Shown piece after piece: positions 1-8,709 of a DNA stretch of 64,000 bases. Each line of letters starts with the position of its first letter. Position 1 is the stretch's first letter. The notes beneath the pieces were generated by a model. That model made no database searches. It was not told the DNA's origin and worked only from the letters and a program-made list of their open reading frames with translations. The DNA lies in assembly GCF_019222765.1 (NCBI RefSeq), contig NZ_CP078145.1:3844001-3908000 (forward strand), written 5' to 3'. The translations under genes were made by a program, and so were the position numbers. Source of the DNA: Nocardia iowensis. GTDB taxonomy: Bacteria; Actinomycetota; Actinomycetes; Mycobacteriales; Mycobacteriaceae.

Positions 1-287
1 CCTTGGATGCCGAACTCCACCCGTAGGTCGGCCGCGGTCAGTAAGTCGTGCTCGCTTCGTGCGACGATGCGTTCCGGAATGCCGAACCGATTTGCAAGTT
101 CCCGTATTGCGCCCGGCGCTGCAGCGAAGTCGTCCAGCACAACGACTTCGGCCGCGCCTTCGGGAACCGTGAGCATCGACGCTTTCCTTGTGACGTAGGA
201 GACGGCATAGTGGTCGTGGTCGATACGATCCGCGAAGGGCATCGCGATGGCAGGCGCACGATGCAGCACGGTTACATGTGGTTTCAT
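1..287 (-). CDS. ATP-grasp-type protein, N-terminal part (runs off window)
   Basis: The reading frame opens at ATG 287 behind a good ribosome site (GAGGAAG) and stays open to the window edge, giving 95 residues. It starts MKPHVTVLHR and is clearly paralogous to the gene just upstream: both have the MKPH start, a YIDHxR/RIDHDH-like stretch, a VSYV segment, and PERIxARSExDLxTAADLR against PERILALSESDLDTAARLR. Only the pre-ATP-grasp part is present, so the ligase call rests on the paralogue. It lies 34 bases downstream of the upstream gene and is very likely cotranscribed. Confidence 0.7.
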   Translation of the reverse strand, partial: MKPHVTVLHRAPAIAMPFADRIDHDHYAVSYVTRKASMLTVPEGAAEVVVLDDFAAAPGAIRELANRFGIPERIVARSEHDLLTAADLRVEFGIQ

Positions 288-321
288 GATCTTCCTCGAA
301 TCTGTATCCGCATGTGCTGTG

Positions 322-1563
322 TCACGTTCGGTAACCCGCGAAGGTCAGCTGGTCGCGCGGTGTGTATTCCAGGCGAAGGGCGGCGACCGTGCGCCGGATC
401 TTTTCCGCTACAACCGCACTGCTCGGACCGGAGAACCGAAACCGGGGACCGACATGCTCATCTCTGGAACCGGCCGGAATCTCCGCTCCCGGACTCGGCA
501 TTACTTGTGCGTATGGACCGGCCCCGGCGGGAAGGTCGAGTTCGGCGGTAACGACTGTGCACGGCCTTGATACTTGGATCGGCACAACCAACCATCCGCC
601 TATGGCCTCGTCATCGAGCGATGCCAGCTGCGCAGGACGGCCGAGCTGGAGATCGGTGGCTACGGCAAAAAGGTCGCGGTTGTGGACCTCTTGCCAGACG
701 GCGGGTATCTCGGTACCGCCGACTCGGGCGCCGATCTCAAGGAACCTGACTCGCGGTGTGCGGTCATCGTGGCGGCCGATGAAGAATTCGAGGTGGAAGA
801 TGAGCGGTTTCGAACTGAGCGCGTTGAAGAGGTTGTGTGCGAACTTCCCTACGGCGGCGAGCAACGACATGTCATCGATTTCCACCGATGCCTTGGGTCG
901 GCCGGATAGATACTCTGCTGGTGGAGCCAAATACCGCGAGGCGCGCCAAGCGCCCAGACGGCATCCGGTCCACAAGCCATCGATATGGCCGACCGGATCT
1001 GGACAGAATGTCTGCACCAACCGCGGTTCGGTTGCCGGGCTCTCCAGACTGTTCAAGTCCGCTTCTGAGCCCAGCTTGACGAAGCCGCGACTGCCCGCAC
1101 CCAGACGCGGCTTCACGACGATTGGCCACCCGTGTCGGGCCGCGAACTCGAGGATCGCTGTCTTGTCTGGTGCATCGGCGAAAGCTGGCAGCGCAATGCC
1201 GGATGCGGCAACCTTTTCCGCCATCCGTAGCTTGTCGCGGAAGTGCCTGATATCGCCGAATCGGTCTCCGGGAAGGCGGAAATAGTCCCGAAGTCTCGCC
1301 GCGGTGTCGAGGTCTGATTCACTTAACGCGAGAATCCGCTCGGGGCAGCCGCAGAGCCTTGTCAGATCAATAGCGGCTGCTAATACCGCCGAAGTATCGC
1401 TGGTCCGGTCCACCACCACTGTGGCGGCAGCAGCTCGCGGCACCGCCTCCGACGCCCACTCGGTGCAGACGTAGCTCACGAGATTTCGCTCGTGATCGAT
1501 GTACTCGGTGTAGTTCACCGGCCTATCACGCCAACGGCTGATCACCAGAATGTGAGGTTTCAT
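322..1563 (-). CDS. ATP-grasp domain protein (carboxylate-amine ligase type)
   Basis: A 413-residue protein. The ATP-grasp signature is visible: an ATP-binding lysine in PIVVKPRLGAGSRG (about residues 147-160) and a metal-binding stretch near residue 290 (FLEIGARVGGTEIP). Enzymes of this fold join a carboxylate to an amine or thiol through an acyl-phosphate; the substrate cannot be read from the sequence. The start at ATG 1563 is preferred to the upstream in-frame TTG at 1569 because the downstream paralogue also begins MKPH. The tandem pair suggests two successive or alternative ligation steps. No peptide precursor or synthetase gene is visible beside them. Confidence 0.8.
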   Translation of the reverse strand: MKPHILVISRWRDRPVNYTEYIDHERNLVSYVCTEWASEAVPRAAAATVVVDRTSDTSAVLAAAIDLTRLCGCPERILALSESDLDTAARLRDYFRLPGDRFGDIRHFRDKLRMAEKVAASGIALPAFADAPDKTAILEFAARHGWPIVVKPRLGAGSRGFVKLGSEADLNSLESPATEPRLVQTFCPDPVGHIDGLWTGCRLGAWRASRYLAPPAEYLSGRPKASVEIDDMSLLAAVGKFAHNLFNALSSKPLIFHLEFFIGRHDDRTPRVRFLEIGARVGGTEIPAVWQEVHNRDLFAVATDLQLGRPAQLASLDDEAIGGWLVVPIQVSRPCTVVTAELDLPAGAGPYAQVMPSPGAEIPAGSRDEHVGPRFRFSGPSSAVVAEKIRRTVAALRLEYTPRDQLTFAGYRT

Positions 1564-1569
1564 TGCCAA

Positions 1570-2659
1570 CTCTGGAACCCTTGTCAGGGGAATTCATCCC
1601 GAACCACATTGGATCCGCCTTTCGGTCGGTCGAGGGGTCGGTCGGCTGAAGGCTTTTCGTTAACCACTACTAAGTTGCGTGCGTTTGTCATGCGAACAGT
1701 ACCTGCGTGTGGATTACTGCCTCGCCCGCGATCTTCCCACCGGTGGCAATTCTCCTGTCGGACCATCCGAGTGCATCGGCATCCTCGCCACACCGCTCTT
1801 CCATTTCAGCGATGGCTCGGCTGATCGGCTGATCGGGTGATCGGCCAAGTCCGCTGAAGCAAGTTCTGTAATGGCGATACGGCAAGGGAACGAAGGTTAT
1901 TGGAGAACGCAAATTTCCACCCCGACATATGTAACGTTGTACAGTGGACCGTTGGCAAGCGGCCCGTCGCATACGATAACGCGAGCCGACCTCAAAGCGG
2001 GCCCAACTCGTGCGCCCTAGGGTGCGTCTCCCTAGCCTGAGCCATTCGACGACGAGTGCCAGGACGAGTCCGGCTCTATAGCCGGGATCTTTTGTGGGGT
2101 TGGTGTGTCGGCCTGATCGGGTTCGGGTTGATGGTTTGCGGTTGGTTCGGCTGCAAGCGGCATGAAGCTGGGCCCGTTCAGCGGTTTGGCTGAGGGGTCC
2201 ACGGGGCCCGGTGTGGTCGGTCCTTCGCAAGGGATGGTTTCTGCTGTTCAGCCGGGTTGCAGGCGGGCCACCGCGGTCAGGATCAGGTCGGTCTGGGACT
2301 TGTGAGCCGAGAACCGAAGGTGGGCTCGGCAAGGACCGAAACGTCAACGGGCGCAGGTACACCGCGCTCTATCGCGACGACGCACGAAGATCAGCACAGC
2401 AGCCAGCGCCGGTGGGGTCGGCTGTCGGCAGTGGCGCATCTGGCGTCGACGGTGGCATAGCCGCGCTCAACGGAACGGCACACACAACATCGACAGCAGG
2501 ACGGTGTTTTCCCAATGGCCACCGGCACGTGGACGACGAGGTGCACCAGTTCTGGAACGATCGGGGTCCGCGACACTGCGGTGTCGCTGTACTGACACAA
2601 GCTGTATGAGCTGATGTCGGCGTACTGGCCAACAGCCGACCGGGATACGGACAAAGCTG
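1570..2659. other. Non-coding stretch, no convincing gene
   Basis: Open frames here (for example minus 1688-2362 and plus 2211-2609) are arginine/proline-rich and show no family motif. Short GATCGGCT/GATCGGGT near-repeats occur around 1808-1845. The stretch separates the ATP-grasp pair from a truncated duplicate gene and may be decayed DNA. Confidence 0.4.
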
Positions 2660-2956
2660 TTGCAAGCACGTGCGAACGAGGAACTGGCGCGATACCGCGC
2701 AGAACAGGCCGCTGCCGCGGTCGGCATTCGCGATCAAGATCAATCCGATAAAGACGTTGCTGAGCTACTCGAAATCACGACAAGGCAAGCGCGGCAACTG
2801 ATCGCCGCTGCTCGGGCAGCCAACAGTGTCAACAACCCATCCGACAACCCTGGCCACGGTATTCGGACAAAGGTCACGCCCGCTTCGACTCCTGGAGGGG
2901 ACTCCCCGCCAACGAGTGAAGTCGAGGCGCCGCCAGGGCCGCCCGTTACAGACTGA
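2660..2956 (+). pseudogene. Truncated copy of the coiled-coil/HTH-like protein at 7260-7793
   Basis: The 98-residue frame matches the C-terminal half of the product at 7260-7793: ANEELARYRAEQAAAA against ANEELARYHAEQAAAA, then DVAELLEITTRQARQLIAAAR against DVAELLEITPRQARRLLAAAR. The N-terminal basic coiled-coil half is absent, and the DNA upstream is unrelated to the 5' part of the intact gene. It is therefore a 5'-truncated duplicate, unlikely to be expressed from its own start. Confidence 0.65.
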
Positions 2957-3014
2957 GTCGGAATCATGATCGTGGCATGTCGAAGACGCGACTCTCGGCC
3001 AACAGCATCGCCGC

Positions 3015-3477
3015 TTACACGTTCACATAGTTTCCGGCGTTCCAGACATACCAGCGAAAATGCTCCGGAACGAAGCCCTGCCGAGCAGGGATGTTCGGTG
3101 CGGGCGATACCGGCCAGAACACCGCGAAGCAGCGATGGCAGTAGAAGGCCCGAACTCCACACGGCATGAGCTGCAGGCCGCCCACGCACGATTCTGTTGT
3201 TGCGGCGAGCCCTCCCGATCGCGATCCAGAAGAGCAAGGCTGACGGCGTAGCCAACGCACCGAGAAGTGTGGCAGCAGCAAAGAGTGACACCACTAACCC
3301 GACATCATCGGGCTCCAGAACTGCAAAAGACGTCGGTACCAACGCGATGAGGGCCGGGACGAGGAGGAAAAGCCCAATGGCGTTGGGTCGACCGACCGGC
3401 CGTTGCGACGGTGCGGGGGACAGGCTTCGTGCCAGTGCGGTTGTCCGCGTCCGTTTGACCGTCGTCGTACCCAGCAC
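3015..3477 (-). pseudogene. Frameshifted small membrane protein with CHRC motif (copy 1)
   Basis: From GTG 3477 the frame encodes a basic N-terminus and two hydrophobic segments (about residues 33-52 and 60-90), then reaches RGRPAAHAV. The expected continuation (YCHRC...PARQGFVPEHFRWYVWN) lies in another frame ending at 3015. Alignment with the second copy at 7827-8200 indicates a single-base insertion near 3155. The gene converges on the 2660-2956 remnant exactly as copy 2 converges on 7260-7793, so the two-gene module was duplicated as a unit. Function unknown. Confidence 0.6.
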
Positions 3478-3568
3478 CGGACCATTACAAAAGTTTCACC
3501 TGTTTAATGTAACGCTGCTTAACGGCTCGTCAGTAGTGGCCTTAGCGTCGGTGATGCGGCGCTCGTCC

Positions 3569-4978
3569 TTACCGCGATCCGATCCCTGACGCGGCGGCCG
3601 GTGTGACCGTGTTCGGGACGCGTGTGCGGACGAGGGCCAGGACCGACAACGCGCTGATCGCCGTCGCCAGGGTCACCGCTGCTCGCATCCCGTCACTTCC
3701 ATAGGAGGACGCGGACCACAAGAGCGTAGCCAGGGCGGGCCCCAGGGCGAATCCCATGGTGCGGGCAAGACTGGTTGAGGAACCCGTCGTCGCGAGCAGG
3801 GCCGTAGGTGCGTTGGTCATCGCCATCGCCATATTGGGAGCGTTGAACAGGCCGCTGCCGCATCCGGCCAGGAACAGTCGCCAGGTCAGATCGTTGACAT
3901 CCCACGTACTGTCCATCGGCAGGAGAAGCGCCAGGCCGACGGTGAACATGGCCGCGCCCAGAATGGCGGTCCGCCGGCTACCCCACCAATCGCCGAGGAA
4001 GCCGCCGATCGGCCCCGTCACGGCCATGCCTGCCGGGAAGAGCAGGATCGTGGCGCCCATGGCTGTCACGGATATGTCCATTTCCCGTTGCATGAAGTAC
4101 GGCGTGATGAAGAAGACGGTGCCGATGGCCGTCGCGGCCCCGAGGAGTGAGAGATGCGGTCCGACCTCCCCCGGCGCGCGGAGCAGGCCGCGGACGGCGC
4201 CGCTGCCGGGCATGCGCAGCCACACGAGCAGCAATGGCACCGGGACGAGCGCAAGCAACATCCACACCGGCCCGGCGCTGGCTGTGAACGTGAGCGCGAG
4301 CAGGAACGCGGCGACAGCGGCGCTGAGCAGCAAAGCCTCGGCGAACCACGCCCGATCCGGTGCCCGCAACGGCCGGTCAGACGGCAGGAAACGCAGTCCG
4401 ACTGCCATGACAAGGACACTCACCGGAACGTTGACGAAGAAGATCCACGACCAGCCGAGTTCGTCGACGATCACGCCGCCGAGTCCCGGCCCGCTGATGA
4501 GCCCGAGCGGGCCGAGGGTTGTTATCAACCCCATCGCCCTGCCGCGCGCCTGCGGGCGCACGGCTGTCGTGGCCAACGCCGGAACCAGCGAGAAGAGTAG
4601 CGCGCCGGACGTGCCCTGGAGTAGCCGCGCGCCGATCAGCCAGGTGAGATTAGGCGAGAACCCAGCAACGACGCTCGCGAGAGCGAAACCGGTAAGTGAG
4701 AATATCAAGGCGGGACGCCGCCCCACGGTATCCAACCAGCGGCCAGTAGGCAGTGCCAGTCCGGCGAGCGGCAGCAAGTAGGCGAGCACAACCCATTCGG
4801 TGGCGTTGGTGCCGATCCCGAGGTCACGCTCGATCGCAGGCAACGCGACGTTGACAATGCTCATGTCCACCGATGCCATGAAGACCGCCAGGCTGGCGCC
4901 GATCACCAGCCACCACTGGTCCTTTTCCGTGCCACCTTGTGTTCCGGCGCCCGTGGGACGGTCGGTCTCGCCTACCAC
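3569..4978 (-). CDS. MFS transporter, DHA2 (14-TM) drug/metabolite exporter
   Basis: 469 residues in the inner membrane, with many hydrophobic segments spread across residues 22-460, as in the DHA2 family of proton-driven exporters. Visible motifs are the TM1 signature DMSIVNVALPAI (about 38-49) and loop 2-3 motif A, GRWLDTVGRRPAL (about 79-91). The start is GTG 4978 with GGGAGG eight bases upstream. It follows an ArsR-arsenate reductase fusion and a VOC remnant on the same strand, so export of an arsenical or related toxicant is plausible by context; DHA2 members more often export drugs. A promoter-like gap with an operator-like sequence precedes it. Confidence 0.85.
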   Translation of the reverse strand: MVGETDRPTGAGTQGGTEKDQWWLVIGASLAVFMASVDMSIVNVALPAIERDLGIGTNATEWVVLAYLLPLAGLALPTGRWLDTVGRRPALIFSLTGFALASVVAGFSPNLTWLIGARLLQGTSGALLFSLVPALATTAVRPQARGRAMGLITTLGPLGLISGPGLGGVIVDELGWSWIFFVNVPVSVLVMAVGLRFLPSDRPLRAPDRAWFAEALLLSAAVAAFLLALTFTASAGPVWMLLALVPVPLLLVWLRMPGSGAVRGLLRAPGEVGPHLSLLGAATAIGTVFFITPYFMQREMDISVTAMGATILLFPAGMAVTGPIGGFLGDWWGSRRTAILGAAMFTVGLALLLPMDSTWDVNDLTWRLFLAGCGSGLFNAPNMAMAMTNAPTALLATTGSSTSLARTMGFALGPALATLLWSASSYGSDGMRAAVTLATAISALSVLALVRTRVPNTVTPAAASGIGSR

Positions 4979-5062
4979 GTCATAACCTCCCTGGGATCGA
5001 CGGCCACAGCTCTAGCTCTTCGTCAACGGTGATGCGGGGAACTGGTTCAGCCGCACCTAAGG

Positions 5063-5105
5063 ATACATCAAATGGACTTGTTCAATCAAATTGTTTTGTT
5101 CTATT
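5063..5105 (-). promoter_or_regulatory. Candidate second ArsR-type operator upstream of the MFS gene
   Basis: The 10-mer ATACATCAAA at 5063-5072 is identical to the one at 6312-6321, which lies in the palindromic operator of the arsR-like fusion gene. A second AATCAAA element follows near 5084. The stretch is AT-rich for this window and sits 85-130 bases upstream of the MFS start, as expected for a shared regulator. Confidence 0.45.
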
Positions 5106-5121
5106 GAGACGTCGTGAACTA

Positions 5122-5493
5122 TCACCCCGCAGGTTGGAACAGTTCGACGACGTTGCCGAAGGATCCTCCAAGAGGATCTGCTGGCCGCCAGGGCCGCTGA
5201 CGATGTCGTTGCGGAAGGTGAGGCCGACCGCGCGCAGTCGGTCCACTTCCGCGGAGATGTCTGCTACCACGAGTGGATGCGGTTCCATCCACCTGACGTC
5301 GGTTTGGTGCCATCCGGCGTCGGTCGGCCCGCTCAGCAGGAGGCGAGGATTGCCGCGCCGGACATCGGCGAACGCCGGTGCTGCGCTCATTCTGAGGATG
5401 AACCCGAGGTTCTCGGTGTTAGAGCTCGATCGCCGCGGCTACGTCGTCGACCATGTACCGAACGTTTACCATCTCTGCAAGGTCTTCGGCCAT
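5122..5493 (-). pseudogene. VOC/glyoxalase-family protein, frameshifted
   Basis: ATG 5493 starts two bases after the stop of the ArsR fusion gene and encodes MVNVRYMVDDVAAAIEL, a typical VOC N-terminus. The family continues in a second frame (NTENLGFILRMSAAPAFADV ... LVVADISAEVDRLRAVGL ... GPGGQQILLEDPS) and ends in a third (GNVVELFQPAG, stop at 5122). At least two single-base shifts are needed, one near 5420 and one near 5160, where GGG appears reduced to GG. Intact relatives are about 125 residues. VOC proteins include dioxygenases and the organoarsenical lyase ArsI, but nothing here identifies the substrate. Confidence 0.7.
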
Positions 5494-5495
5494 CG

Positions 5496-6317
5496 CTAGT
5501 TCCTCTCGACGCTCGTTGCGGCGCTATCGATCGCCTGCAGCAGGAAGTGGATACGCGTCTTCAGTTCGTTCGCCGCATGTGCAAACGGCGGATAGTCAGA
5601 TCCGTCGACCGCAGGTTCGGCCGCCGGATCCGGCATGCTCCAGTGCGCCACGACAGCCGTCGCCGGGAACTCCACGCACGCTTCGCGGGCGCGGTCACAG
5701 AGGCTTATCACGTAGTCGAACCGCTGGTCGGCAAACACGCTCACGTGTTTGGGATGACGGCCACCGATGTCGATGCCGTGTTCATGCATGACACGCACCG
5801 CGTTGGGATGCACGGGTTTCGGTCGAGTGCCGGCGCTGGCGGCTACGACCCGAGCGCCGCCGAGCCGCTCCAACAGCGCCTCGGCCATTTGGGAGCGGGA
5901 ACTGTTGCCGGTGCACAGGAATAGCACCCGTACAGGTGGCCGCGACTGCCTGCCGGGGCTTGCCATCGGTGGCGTCGGGACCGTCGGGACCAGTCGCAGG
6001 CCAGGGTGCAGGGCCGCGCCAGCCTCGGCCAACTCGTCGCGACACGCGACGAGATCGAGGCTGTAATAAGCGTCCCGCTTATCGGCCGAGCTCCGCCGCA
6101 TCCGCACCAGCCCGCCGTCACGAAGTTGGCCGAGATGGTAGGACGTCAGACTCTGTCGCTGGCCGATCAGTTTCGTCAGTTCGCGAACTTGCCGATCACT
6201 AGCCGCCAGCTCGCTCAGCAACTGCCACCGCACTGGATGCCCGGTCAGGCGCAAGACATCGGGCGGAGTTGTCGGAGTTTTTCGGGACTTGGTGTGAGTC
6301 ACAGTTCTACAATACAT
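5496..6317 (-). CDS. ArsR-family repressor fused to arsenate reductase (LMW phosphatase fold)
   Basis: A 273-residue fusion. Residues about 18-100 form an ArsR-like winged helix (SLTSYHLGQLRDGGLVRMRR is the recognition region). Residues 128-265 form a low-molecular-weight phosphatase/arsenate reductase domain with the loop CTGNSSRS (C135-X5-R141) and later cysteines in SLCDRAREAC suited to thiol relay. The helix-turn-helix lacks the ELCVC cysteine pair of classic ArsR, so the sensing site must be elsewhere or atypical. ATG 6317 overlaps the operator; GTG 6302 is a possible shorter start. The gene is followed two bases later by the VOC remnant and then the MFS exporter, forming a detoxification operon that is probably autoregulated. 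Confidence 0.85.
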   Translation of the reverse strand: MYCRTVTHTKSRKTPTTPPDVLRLTGHPVRWQLLSELAASDRQVRELTKLIGQRQSLTSYHLGQLRDGGLVRMRRSSADKRDAYYSLDLVACRDELAEAGAALHPGLRLVPTVPTPPMASPGRQSRPPVRVLFLCTGNSSRSQMAEALLERLGGARVVAASAGTRPKPVHPNAVRVMHEHGIDIGGRHPKHVSVFADQRFDYVISLCDRAREACVEFPATAVVAHWSMPDPAAEPAVDGSDYPPFAHAANELKTRIHFLLQAIDSAATSVERN

Positions 6318-6335
6318 CAAACAGTTTAGTTTGAT
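6316..6335. promoter_or_regulatory. Perfect palindromic operator at the arsR-like fusion start
   Basis: ATCAAAC at 6316-6322 and GTTTGAT at 6329-6335 form a perfect 7-base inverted repeat with a 6-base spacer, overlapping the ATG start codon. Size and position fit an autoregulatory ArsR binding site on a leaderless or near-leaderless transcript. Confidence 0.6.
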
Positions 6336-6429
6336 TAGGCAGGATTGTGGCTCCATCTCATCCCCGGCGAGGCTGAGTCCGACGTCGGCGGTACGTCCCC
6401 AGTGGTGGGAACATGCGAGAAACGTGCGG

Positions 6430-6772
6430 AGGGAAACAATCGGATCGAAAGTACAACTGTGCGAAAGCTGAACTCGACAGGGCCGAGATGATCGTGCGTC
6501 GATGGGCCGACTCCGCAGTACGCCTGGTCGCTGTTGTCGGCCGAAATCGACGTAGAGACCTGGGTGAAACACAAAAACCACACGCCCACAGGCGCCTTCA
6601 AGGTTTGCGGCGGTATTATCTATGCCAGTCCGGCGTGGATCGGCATCGGTTTGGTCACCGCCACTACTGGAAACCACGGGCAGAGCATCGCTTTTGCCAG
6701 CCGGTCGGGTGAGGTCGCAGTCCCATCGGTACTGCCATGTCGCCGAAACTGCCGCGAACTCTGATGCGACCA
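6430..6772 (+). pseudogene. Threonine dehydratase-like PLP enzyme, N-terminal fragment
   Basis: Residual coding in two frames. ELDRAEMIVRR lies in one frame; TPQYAWSLLSAEIDVETW followed by VKHKNHTPTGAFKVCGG, with the PLP-lysine motif TPTGAFKVRG in nearly intact form, lies in another; then GLVTATTGNHGQSIAFASR. This is the fold-type II PLP family (threonine dehydratase and relatives). A shift near 6500, a short internal deletion after GGIIY and loss of the C-terminal two thirds make it a dead remnant. Confidence 0.7.
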
Positions 6773-6942
6773 GGGGATCCGGAGCGGTCGGCTGGTTGAA
6801 CATCCAGAACCAGCAAGTGATGGTCAGGCACGGTAAGGGTGACGGTGCCTGCGCGGTCATCGGACGATGCGGACCAGCCTGGCCCCAGCAGCTCGTGCTG
6901 GACGAGGCGCGTGACGCGGCTGAAGAGCTCGGACTGGTTCAT
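6664..6942 (-). CDS. Possible small unknown protein
   Basis: A 92-residue frame from ATG 6942 with a protein-like N-terminal part (MNQSELFSRVTRLVQHELLG) and an alternating hydrophobic stretch, but a poor C-terminus. It overlaps the threonine dehydratase remnant on the other strand. No family recognised; it may be a shadow frame. Confidence 0.25.
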   Translation of the reverse strand: MNQSELFSRVTRLVQHELLGPGWSASSDDRAGTVTLTVPDHHLLVLDVQPADRSGSPGRIRVRGSFGDMAVPMGLRPHPTGWQKRCSARGFQ

Positions 6943-7259
6943 CAGGCAAACATCCTTTCGATGGTCATGAAGTCTGGCGAGGACGGAATCGCGGCAACCA
7001 ACTCCGTGGAGATGAGGTCGTTGAACTGGCATAGGGACGAACTCCTTCCAGGTGAGAACTGAAAAGCCGGGGGCTGGGCAGCTGTGGGCGTGCGCCGCAG
7101 GCAATGGGCCAGGTAGGTTCTGGGCTTGGGTCAGCGTTGGAGTCGCGCACGCGGGTCAATTTGCGAAAGTCGAGTTCCGGTGCCGTTTTAGCGGCACAAA
7201 TGGGCCGGTATGCTGGTGGGCGGGAGAATCAGGCGGGCGGCTTGATCAGGAGATCCGTC

Positions 7260-7793
7260 ATGCCAACCCCCGGCTCGACACCCTCACCGCGTCCGCGGCA
7301 CCACCCCGACGTTCACGAACGACTGGAACGGAACCGTGAACGAGTGCGAGCACGCCGTGCTCGGGCACGACAGCGCGAGAAGTCCATTACCGCAGCAGTC
7401 AAGCAGTACGTGGCGGCATGGGCGGCCATCAGCGAGTGTGAAAGCAAGCGGGATCGCGAAATCGCGAACTACCAGAGGCAGATACAAAAGCTAGAAGTAT
7501 GCGCAAACGAGGAACTGGCTAGATACCACGCCGAGCAGGCGGCTGCCGCAGCCGCCCTTCGCGAGGAAGGCCAGACCGACGACGACGTCGCTGAGCTGCT
7601 CGAAATCACACCGAGGCAAGCCCGGCGCCTGCTGGCTGCCGCGCGCACAGCGGATGCGGCTTTGACGACAACGGACACGACGCCAAGCTCCGGAGTCGAG
7701 CAGCCAATCGCGACAGTCGCCAAGGCGAAGGCAAGCGACGATGGGGATAGGACAGATCTCGCCGGTGATTCGGAAGGCGAACCGCGAATGTAA
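7260..7793 (+). CDS. Unknown protein with basic coiled coil and HTH-like segment
   Basis: ATG 7260 follows CAGGAGATCC, a good ribosome site, giving 177 residues. Residues about 20-95 are rich in Arg, Glu, Ala and Gln and look like a long coiled coil (ERVRARRARARQREKS). Residues about 108-135 resemble a helix-turn-helix (DVAELLEITPRQARRLLAAA), reminiscent of DNA-binding proteins that end in such a motif. The C-terminus is disordered. A truncated copy lies at 2660-2956 and both copies are followed by a convergent membrane-protein remnant. Possibly a small DNA-associated regulator; no named family assigned. Confidence 0.65.
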   Translation: MPTPGSTPSPRPRHHPDVHERLERNRERVRARRARARQREKSITAAVKQYVAAWAAISECESKRDREIANYQRQIQKLEVCANEELARYHAEQAAAAAALREEGQTDDDVAELLEITPRQARRLLAAARTADAALTTTDTTPSSGVEQPIATVAKAKASDDGDRTDLAGDSEGEPRM

Positions 7794-7826
7794 CCGGTGG
7801 TTTGAGAATTCGGCGCGGGTAGTCGG

Positions 7827-8200
7827 TCAGCCGACGTAGCCGCCTACGTTCAACACGTGCTGACGAAAGTGTTGGGGAGCGAACGCTTTCCGCGCGGGGA
7901 CGTCCGATCTCGGAGAGCGGGACCAGTACGCCACACCGCAGCGATGGCAGTAGTAGCCAGCACTCTAAACAGCGTGCGCCGCACGCCGTCCCCGCCAGAT
8001 TCTGCTGTTATAGCGGCTCCGGCCGTACGCGATCCCCAGCATCAGTACCACACCATCGGACCGAGCGCGGCGAGAGTCGGAAGCAGGAGCAGGATGCCGC
8101 AAAGAATCAAACGGCCCGTCGGCCGCAGATGGGGTTCAGGTGCCACGCTTCTGGCTAGCGCTGTCGTGTGAGTCCGTTCGCCTGACGATGCGCCGAGCAC
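7827..8200 (-). pseudogene. Frameshifted small membrane protein with CHRC motif (copy 2)
   Basis: Second copy of the gene at 3015-3477. From GTG 8200 it reads a basic N-terminus with a TTALARS segment shared with copy 1, then a hydrophobic segment ending in a stop. Homology resumes in another frame (YGRSRYNSRIWRGRRAAHAV), which has an in-frame TAG, then YYCHRCGVAYWSRSP and FAPQHFRQHVLNVGGYVG with a stop at 7827. Relative to copy 1 about 30 codons of the second hydrophobic region are missing. Dead gene. Confidence 0.6.
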
Positions 8201-8501
8201 CGGTACCAACCCAGCCGACGTGACAGCAAATCGGTGCTGAGATCGTTGCTGTAGCTAGTGGACACGCCATGTGCGTGGAGTGGTGCTTCCACATTCTGGA
8301 CGGCATCGATCCGATGGCAGAGCGGACATGAGATGCCGGTATCCATACGAGAGTCCCCCTTCTGAGCAGCAGGTCGGCTGTGCTCATGTTCGGCGATTTG
8401 GGTTCATCGCGGGCGTTCGTGAGTGTCTCGGCGGTGCGCAAGAAGGGATCGAATACAAGTGGTGAAATGAAGACGGGCAGCGCGCGTTCGTCTGCGAATC
8501 C
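8201..8501. other. No gene recognised
   Basis: Short open frames on both strands lack ribosome sites or family motifs. The region joins the membrane-protein remnant to the toxin-tip remnant and may contain more decayed upstream toxin sequence. Confidence 0.3.
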
Positions 8502-8707
8502 ATGGGCCTGACGGCACCGCCCAGAGGGATTAACTCCAGCGGAGGCCCCACACGTAGAATCCAGATCGGCGGACGGTACATAGATCTAGAGGGAAACTGG
8601 TTCCCCGGGGAGTTCGTAATCCCGGCAGTCCCAATTATGATCCAGGAGCAGCGAACGCGACGTACATACCTTGGCCCAAAGAAATCCCGCTGCCGTGGAG
8701 GGAGTAA
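8502..8707 (+). pseudogene. Remnant of a polymorphic-toxin C-terminus
   Basis: One frame reads RRIQIGGRYIDLEGNWFPG, and after a shift near 8610 another reads NPGSPNYDPGAANATYIPWP then KEIPLPWRE, with the TAA stop at 8705-8707. The terminal pattern (a YIDLEGNW strand, then a Pro/Trp-rich tail ending in IPLPW) resembles tips of secreted bacterial toxins, and an intact small gene follows only two bases after the stop, as immunity genes do. The toxin call is inference from pattern and position. Confidence 0.4.
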
Positions 8708-8709
8708 GC

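Noticed and set aside
1688..2362. 224-residue minus-strand frame
   Set aside because: Arg/Pro/Ser-rich with no protein-like helix or strand pattern, no ribosome site and no motif.
3756..4781. 341-residue plus-strand frame
   Set aside because: Antisense to the MFS transporter and low-complexity (Ser/Arg/Pro-rich).
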